From a virus, in IMG/VR virus record IMGVR_UViG_3300030045_000003, positions 1 through 50,104 of that record: a DNA stretch of 50,104 nt. One strand, written 5' to 3'. Below are positions 45,122-50,104 of this stretch, piece by piece; the stretch's first letter is position 1, and every line of letters starts with the position of its first letter. The position numbers were made by a program, and so were the translations under genes. Below the pieces are notes generated by a model, which did not search any database, had not been told where the DNA came from, and was given only the letters and a program-made list of their open reading frames with translations.

Positions 45122-45810
45122 ATTTGCACCGCAAAGGTGTATTGGAACGGCAGCAGCAGCACGCCTGAGTTTACTGCCGCCTTGAGGGCGCTGGCGAGCG
45201 CGGTCGGCGAATGGACGCTCGGGCTGGTCACCATTTCGTTGAAACCCGAGCCGCTTCCGTTGAACGAAAAGCCATCGAAAGACGCGCCGCCAGTCTGCTT
45301 TCGGTTGGTCTCGGACACGGTGATCAGCACGTCCGATGCGCTGGTGAATCGCACGCTGACTTCGTAGGTCTGATCCGGGAAAATCTCGCCTCGCAGGAAC
45401 CGTTCTACCCGGCGCTTGAGCCAGCGAATCGAGAACGCATACCCGTCACCCTTGAACGTGTTCCACTGGATGATGCGCTGATAGGTCAGGTCATCGGCGG
45501 TGTAGTTCGACGAACTGTTGATGAACGACAGCGGGTCGAACGTATCGGCGTTGAACTCAAAGGTGTTCCATGGCCCGATGGCGCGCGGGCCACCCGAGGA
45601 CAGGCTGGGGCGAAACACGCCGTAGATGCTCGATGCGGCCCACGACAGCAGCGCGCCGGTCTGGTTCAGGTAGATCGGCAACTGGTAGCCGTTGATGGCG
45701 TCCAGGTTCGCCTGACTCAGCGCGTTGAGCGACCCGAAGAATGCCCCGACGTTATCGTCCCCTTGATACTGGGTATACAGGTACGACGGCAGTGTCGTGG
45801 TGATGTTCAC
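45118..45810 (-). CDS. Baseplate protein next to gpJ (gpI/DUF2612-like)
   Basis: 230 residues. Start (LPSYLYTQYQGDDNVGAFFG, NLDAINGYQLPIYLNQTGAL) and the part around LTYQRIIQWNTFKGDG resemble the protein that follows baseplate J in contractile tails and links wedge to fibre. The end is beta-rich. It lies 3 nt downstream of the J-like gene and overlaps the fibre gene. Assigned by order and resemblance. Confidence 0.72.
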   Translation of the reverse strand: MNITTTLPSYLYTQYQGDDNVGAFFGSLNALSQANLDAINGYQLPIYLNQTGALLSWAASSIYGVFRPSLSSGGPRAIGPWNTFEFNADTFDPLSFINSSSNYTADDLTYQRIIQWNTFKGDGYAFSIRWLKRRVERFLRGEIFPDQTYEVSVRFTSASDVLITVSETNRKQTGGASFDGFSFNGSGSGFNEMVTSPSVHSPTALASALKAAVNSGVLLLPFQYTFAVQI

Positions 45811-45813
45811 GGA

Positions 45814-47010
45814 TCAGCCCTGCACCACGGAAATATTTGACGTGGCCGCAAAGAAGAACGCTTCCGGGTCGCCAGAAATCAGAACGCCGCCGCTTGGCGG
45901 TGCCACGACGGTGCTGTTGATCGTGACGACGAATTGCAGCTTGGAGAGCGAGCCTTCCGGGATCACGCCCGAAACCGCATTGATGAATGCGTCCTGCAGC
46001 GCCAGCAGGCTCATGGGCTGGCCCACGTAGATCGAATTGATGTAGCTCACCATGGCCGGCTGCACCAGCGCCACGACCACGGCCTGAGAGACGAAGTTCG
46101 CCGATGACGCCGTGTTCCATGTGATGGTCAGCCCCACGACGTCCTGCGCCGGCACCACAAAGACAATCTCGTAGGTGTCGGGGAAATCGTTGATCGCGAT
46201 GGTTTCGGTCGTTCCCACCGTTGCGGCCGGCTGCAGGTCGAGGAAGTTGAACAGCGACTGAAACAGCGCGTTCGCCACCTGGTACGGGTCGCCACCGCCG
46301 ACGATGGCCTGCCATCCGCCGCCCGTCTGCCGGAACGAGATCAGGCGCGCCTGCACGCCGTTGACCTGCTCAAGCGCCGTGCGAACCAGCTTGGAGATAC
46401 CTGTCCCGACCGCCTGCCCGGCCTGGATGACCTGCGCCTGATACTCGGCGAGCGTCTGTTCGGCGCCGCCCGGCACGCCCGTCGCCGGGTTCGTCACCGT
46501 GCAAGTGATGGTGCTCGGGACACTCGTGATCAGTTCCGTGACCGATGCGGGCGGCACCGCCCAGCTTCCCGAGTCGATGGCAAGGCAGAAGACAGCCGAA
46601 CTCATGCCCACCGGGCCGGGGCCGGAAATTATCGTCGGGTCTTGCGTGACGTATTGGTGCGTACCGTCGCCGACGATGAAGCCGGCATTGATGACGAAGC
46701 CAGGCGAGCCGCTGAAGACCACATAGACGGACGTGTTCGACCCGATGCCGCGCTGCACCCCGTAGACCATGCCGAGCTGGTACAGGATGAACTCGTTTGC
46801 GGTCAGCGGCGAGATGGAATTGATCAGGTCAACCGCCGCCGCGTCCTGGACGATCAGCGCGCCCGTTCCCGTGCTGCTCAAGTCCTCGATCAGCGAGCCC
46901 GGTAGGGTTGTCGTCAGGCCCGGCGCGAGCGCGACAGCGCCGGCCACCAATTGGGCGTTCAGGTTGGCGATGCTGGTCGGAACCGCCCCGGCGGAAGTGA
47001 TGAGCGGCAT
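45814..47010 (-). CDS. Baseplate wedge protein, gpJ-like
   Basis: 398 residues. N-terminal LPGSLIEDLSSTGTGALIVQ and the part with NEFILYQLGMVYGVQRGIGS, central GGAEQTLAEYQAQVIQAGQA and VRTALEQVNGVQARLISFRQ, and the C-terminal YINSIYVGQPMSLLALQDAF are typical of the baseplate J family. In P2- and T4-like tails these proteins form the ring around the hub and change shape at contraction. It follows the gp25-like gene. Confidence 0.85.
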   Translation of the reverse strand: MPLITSAGAVPTSIANLNAQLVAGAVALAPGLTTTLPGSLIEDLSSTGTGALIVQDAAAVDLINSISPLTANEFILYQLGMVYGVQRGIGSNTSVYVVFSGSPGFVINAGFIVGDGTHQYVTQDPTIISGPGPVGMSSAVFCLAIDSGSWAVPPASVTELITSVPSTITCTVTNPATGVPGGAEQTLAEYQAQVIQAGQAVGTGISKLVRTALEQVNGVQARLISFRQTGGGWQAIVGGGDPYQVANALFQSLFNFLDLQPAATVGTTETIAINDFPDTYEIVFVVPAQDVVGLTITWNTASSANFVSQAVVVALVQPAMVSYINSIYVGQPMSLLALQDAFINAVSGVIPEGSLSKLQFVVTINSTVVAPPSGGVLISGDPEAFFFAATSNISVVQG

Positions 47011-47013
47011 GGG

Positions 47014-47334
47014 CTAGGTGTAGATCGGTTCAGTGATGGGATCACCGTTCAGCGCCGTCGCATTCACGGCGTAGGTCGGCTGCTGGGCCGTAGTGTCGGC
47101 GGAAACCACGACCGAGGCAAAGTAGGGCGCGTACTGCGCCTGCGTGCGCGCCACCGCGGCATCAGGGGCAATCTGGGTGTTCACGGACTGGCGCGCGGGC
47201 AGGCCATAGTTGCCGTACAGCGGGCTTTCGTTTTGTTCCAGGCGCAGGGTTTGAACGAGCGTTGCCAGCCACACGCGCGACGTGTCGGTGATTTCATACC
47301 ATACCCCCGCGGCATCGCGGCCCCAAGTCCTCAT
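47014..47334 (-). CDS. Baseplate wedge, gp25/W-like position
   Basis: 106 residues from ATG 47334 (MRTWGRDAAGVWYEITDTSR, then LVQTLRLEQNESPLYGNYGL). It overlaps the spike gene's end and precedes gpJ by 3 nt. That place and size are those of the gp25/gpW-type sheath-initiating wedge or its functional equivalent in minimal baseplates. The upstream longer frame lies in the spike gene and was rejected. Confidence 0.72.
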   Translation of the reverse strand: MRTWGRDAAGVWYEITDTSRVWLATLVQTLRLEQNESPLYGNYGLPARQSVNTQIAPDAAVARTQAQYAPYFASVVVSADTTAQQPTYAVNATALNGDPITEPIYT

Positions 47335-48140
47335 GCTGGTGCTCCAGAATTTCCGGTGACGTTGCCCGACCCGATGTGATACGTTCCCGGCAAGTGTTCG
47401 TGAGACAGGAAGCTCTTTCCGCCCACCGTCAGCGTTGCAAACGAGCCGGCGCCGCTGCACGTCATTGTCGCGCACGACACGGCACCAGTCACGGCCACGT
47501 CAGCCAGGAACGTCGCCCCGCCGGTCACCGCGATGGTTCCGCCGACAGTCAGGTTGCCGCTGATCGCAACGTTCCCGTTGAATGCGCTGTTCGGGCAGTT
47601 CACCGTGACGTTGCTTGGTGCATCAACAGTGACGTTGCCGCCCGAAATCGTCACCGTCGTCGATCCCTGGATGACCTTCACCTGGGATGTGTCCACGATG
47701 ATTTCCGCCGTGCCGTCGTCGGTCAGAATCTTGGCCCCGTTCGGGGCTTGGATGACGACGGCATTCGCGTCAACGGTCGGCCATGCCGTGTTGCCCAGCG
47801 GCACATACACCAGCGCGCCCAGGTTCGATGGGGCCACCAAGGGCGCCAGGCCCGCGCCAAGGCCCGTCACGCCGCCCAGGCGGGCCGTTGCCGCCACCAC
47901 CATGCCTTTGTCGCCCACTTGCACCGGCAGACGCACGTAGCGCGATTCCGCGATGGGGCATGTCACCTGGGGTAGCGTGAAGTCGCTCGCCACCTCGAAC
48001 ACGACCGTAACGATCGCGCCATCAACCGACACGACGCTGACGGGCCAGGACTGGCCGGCAAGCTGATCACCGTCTGCCATGCTGCTGGCGATCAGGCGCG
48101 ACAGCGTCAGCGCGAGCGGCTTTTTCGTGGAAATGCTCAT
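47331..48140 (-). CDS. Baseplate spike (gpV/Gp138-like) with an apical HxH tip
   Basis: 269 residues from ATG 48140. The OB-fold-like N-domain (SRLIASSMADGDQLAGQSWP, VEFEV-type strands) fits Gp138/gpV N-domains. The middle is a run of short repeats (SNVTVNCPNSAFNGNVAISG, GTIAVTGGATFLADVAVTGA), a triple beta-helix. The end SFLSHEHLPGTYHIGSGNVT carries HEH and a later His, the iron-binding tip of membrane-piercing spikes. Overlaps the hub gene by 4 nt. Confidence 0.85.
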   Translation of the reverse strand: MSISTKKPLALTLSRLIASSMADGDQLAGQSWPVSVVSVDGAIVTVVFEVASDFTLPQVTCPIAESRYVRLPVQVGDKGMVVAATARLGGVTGLGAGLAPLVAPSNLGALVYVPLGNTAWPTVDANAVVIQAPNGAKILTDDGTAEIIVDTSQVKVIQGSTTVTISGGNVTVDAPSNVTVNCPNSAFNGNVAISGNLTVGGTIAVTGGATFLADVAVTGAVSCATMTCSGAGSFATLTVGGKSFLSHEHLPGTYHIGSGNVTGNSGAPA

Positions 48141-49105
48141 GTCGGCGTTCCCACGTAGGTGTCGAACACGCTGATCCAGGCTTCGGCGGAGTTTTGCCGG
48201 CTGTCGCCCAAGTGCCGGATGTTGCGAATGGTGAACTCGCCATTGAAGGACGTCACGAACTTGTCTTTGGTCAGCGCGTTGACCGCAGCGCCGGACGTGA
48301 CGTTGATCAGGGACTTCTGGGGCATCTGCACCACGTCGCCGCCGTTCAGGTCGGCGCGCAGCACGGTGCGAAACTGCATCGTCCCCGGATCGACCCACGT
48401 CGGCTGGCCGATGAGGTCGAGGAAGCTGATCGGCTTGGCGGTCGGCTTGACTGTGCCGTCCGTCAGAAAGAAGCCGGCGCCCTGCTGCCAAAGGCTGGCG
48501 CCCGGATAGGTGCTAGCCGGGATGATGGCGCGGCTGGTCTTGAGGACGTAGGCCGCAAGCTGCGGCAGGGTCTTGTAGACCCATGGCTGATCCTGTGGGT
48601 AGACCAGCGATGACGACAGGCTACCCGTGATCGGGGCGCCCGGATACGCGATCTGAAGAACCTGCTTGACCGCATCGCCGAGCGGCGTGCCGGCGCGCCA
48701 GGTGTAGGAGATGTTCGCCGGGTCGGCGTTCGTGCCGGCCTGCGCGTAGGCAATCAGTTCGAGCGAGACTTCGCGCCCCTGCCAGTTGCCATAGGCTTGG
48801 AAAATCTGGCCCTTCAGCAGAATCCCAGCCTGCGCGGGATTTGCCAGTGGCAGACCCTTTGCCATGCCGCCGTACACCTCGATATTCATGTCGTTGAGGT
48901 TGCGCGCCGCCACGATGTCCGAGAAATTGACCCCGGAGATTTTCACGCGCGCACCGCCCACCGGATCGCCGTAGGCGTAGACCGGGATGTCGAACTCGAC
49001 TTTCAAGGCCGCGCCGTTCGTTGTCCCGTCCGGATTGAACGAGGTATAGAAGGCGAGCACGTCCCCGCTTTTGGGTTCAGTGATGCGGACGTAGTAGGCG
49101 CGCAT
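48137..49105 (-). CDS. Baseplate hub protein (gpD/gp44-like)
   Basis: 322 residues from ATG 49105, three bases past the stop of the plug/fusion gene. Mixed alpha/beta with several hub-type segments (RAYYVRITEPKSGDVLAFYT, NFSDIVAARNLNDMNIEVYG, ISFLDLIGQPTWVDPGTMQF, SLINVTSGAAVNALTKDKFV). The order plug, hub, spike, wedge, J is that of minimal contractile baseplates. It would form the trimeric ring that holds the spike. Confidence 0.78.
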   Translation of the reverse strand: MRAYYVRITEPKSGDVLAFYTSFNPDGTTNGAALKVEFDIPVYAYGDPVGGARVKISGVNFSDIVAARNLNDMNIEVYGGMAKGLPLANPAQAGILLKGQIFQAYGNWQGREVSLELIAYAQAGTNADPANISYTWRAGTPLGDAVKQVLQIAYPGAPITGSLSSSLVYPQDQPWVYKTLPQLAAYVLKTSRAIIPASTYPGASLWQQGAGFFLTDGTVKPTAKPISFLDLIGQPTWVDPGTMQFRTVLRADLNGGDVVQMPQKSLINVTSGAAVNALTKDKFVTSFNGEFTIRNIRHLGDSRQNSAEAWISVFDTYVGTPT

Positions 49106-49107
49106 GG

Positions 49108-50104
49108 CTATAGGTACTGAGTTTCCCACGCCGCCAGAATCGTTCGGTCGGAGTCGCTGACGATGGCGTCCCAGACGATGGTTTCGCAGGTGTAGAACGA
49201 TCCCGGGCCGGGCGCTTCGGCCGAGCCTATTTCGGCTGTCAGCGCATCGGAGCGCGGGCCGGTGTCGAGGGTTCCCGAGCCATTGACCAGCGCCGAATCG
49301 ACGTACAGCGCGACTGCGCCACTGGTTCCGTTGCGAGTGCTGATTCCGAAGTGCGGCGCACCATCGTTGATGGTTGCGGTGGATCGCACGGTCGTGCTGT
49401 CATCAGGCCCTAGGCCAATGGTCAGCTTGCCGCCGAGACATCCCACGCCGAAATCGTTAGCTGGGCCTGGCGCGTCGTGATACACGAATCCGGCCATGTA
49501 GAACCAGCGCGCGCTGTCCACCGTGGTGGTAGCCGTGAACACGGATGCCGTTGTCCAGTCATTTTGCGCGGCATCGCTGTTGTCGAAGTAGAGAGCGCCG
49601 CCGCCGATGTAGCCGTACAGGTTGCCGGCGATGATGTTGAACGTGCCATCGTTCCAAATCAGAGGGGTTCCGACGCCAACCTCTCCGACTGCATTCTTGC
49701 CATTTCCGCTCTGGTCGTACCAGGTGTCGACGTAGACCGATCCTCCGGTTGATCCGCCTATCAGCGCGAGCACCGCCGACAGGTCGATGTAGCCATTCAC
49801 GAAACCGATGTCCGCTTGCGGGTTGGTTGTTCCGTTGTAGTAGGTCACATGCACGCAAGGGCCGGTGTACGCGGAATAGAGCTTCCGGAACGAGTAGGCA
49901 CGCTTGGCCTTCAGGGCCATGCCGTCGAGCCCCACGGGCGGCGGGGGCGGCGGGGGCGGCGGCGGGGGCGGCGGGCCGGGCGGGCGCGCAGGGAACGGCA
50001 GCGCCGGCAGGCCTGGAATCTCGAAGGACTGGCTTGAGTCCCGGAAGATGATCGACGTGGTGAAGTAGCCCAGCGTCAGGCTCAGGTTGTACGTGTCCGG
50101 AGAT
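49108..50104 (-). CDS. Baseplate plug / C-terminal carbohydrate-binding fusion, 3' part
   Basis: Continuation of the gene starting at 306; bases 49978-50104 repeat 1-127. After the plug domain comes a Pro run of about 15 residues (coded by GC-only DNA at 49936-49974). About 270 residues follow, starting ALKAKRAYSFRKLYSAYTGP and including YVDTWYDQSGNGKNAV, LYFDNSDAAQNDW and FYTCETIVWDAIVSDSDR. This matches the beta-sandwich fold of the AbfB catalytic-type/LamG family found on phage tails; the YDQSGNG loop is its hallmark. The domain probably binds or trims surface glycans. Fusing it through a proline hinge to a baseplate plug is unusual. Confidence 0.78.
   Translation of the reverse strand, partial: SPDTYNLSLTLGYFTTSIIFRDSSQSFEIPGLPALPFPARPPGPPPPPPPPPPPPPVGLDGMALKAKRAYSFRKLYSAYTGPCVHVTYYNGTTNPQADIGFVNGYIDLSAVLALIGGSTGGSVYVDTWYDQSGNGKNAVGEVGVGTPLIWNDGTFNIIAGNLYGYIGGGALYFDNSDAAQNDWTTASVFTATTTVDSARWFYMAGFVYHDAPGPANDFGVGCLGGKLTIGLGPDDSTTVRSTATINDGAPHFGISTRNGTSGAVALYVDSALVNGSGTLDTGPRSDALTAEIGSAEAPGPGSFYTCETIVWDAIVSDSDRTILAAWETQYL
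49978..50104. repeat. Right copy of the 127-bp terminal duplication (circular closure)
   Basis: Identical to 1-127. The coding frame on the minus strand runs through it without interruption into the left copy. Confidence 0.95.

Noticed and set aside
45166-45180. Possible solitary I-F repeat (GTTTACTGCCGC)
   Set aside because: Only the first 12 bases agree with repeat 2; the hairpin's second half and the handle are absent. Chance match inside a baseplate gene.

Overview
The window is the complete, circularly closed map of a contractile-tailed (myovirus-type) double-stranded DNA phage. Bases 1-127 are repeated exactly at 49978-50104. A 127-base end overlap is what an assembler leaves when it closes a circle, so the unit genome is 49,977 bp. 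The gene split by the cut (1-306 plus 49108-50104) reads straight through the join. The host is Gram-negative, as shown by a nested Rz/Rz1 spanin pair. High GC, a DUF2184-type capsid, a DUF1073-type portal and a DUF2213-type protease resemble Bcep781-like phages of Burkholderiales and relatives, but the host cannot be fixed from sequence alone. No integrase was found.

Layout. (1) One very long leftward late unit starts at a promoter near 18.0 kb and runs around the circle to 34.5 kb. It begins with about 310 nt of heavily structured leader RNA. Next come terminase, portal, MuF-like protein, a NUDIX/protease-scaffold fusion and capsid, then neck proteins, sheath, tube, a frameshifted chaperone and the tape measure. 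Baseplate, fibres, the lysis cassette and more fibres follow. (2) A leftward early unit (23968 to 18044) encodes an HTH regulator, a ParB-like protein, O- and P-like replication proteins, NinB, a DUF1364 nuclease and two HNH proteins. (3) A rightward early unit (24089 to 34503) encodes RecT, a coiled-coil partner and about 20 small, mostly stop/start-overlapping genes, many with zinc ribbons.

Control. Six sigma70-like promoters (two leftward, four rightward) each carry a 16-bp dyad of the form TMTCGG-N4-CCGATA between -35 and -10. A single repressor, probably the HTH protein made from a predicted leaderless mRNA at 23968, could therefore control early-left, early-right and late transcription together.

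Most notable element. At 31489-31636 lies a cas-less mini-CRISPR array of type I-F geometry: three 28-bp repeats, two 32-bp spacers and a canonical Cas6f hairpin. It sits in frame inside a protein-coding gene, 144 nt downstream of an operon-embedded TnpB-family gene. That gene lacks the usual RuvC-II glutamate and has a glutamate at an alternative site. Spacer 2 matches this phage's own gene at 29179-29210 in 30 of 32 positions. The differences and a non-canonical PAM suggest that the real target is the homologous gene of a rival phage: a virus-borne weapon that would use the host's I-F Cas proteins, or else an RNA anti-CRISPR.
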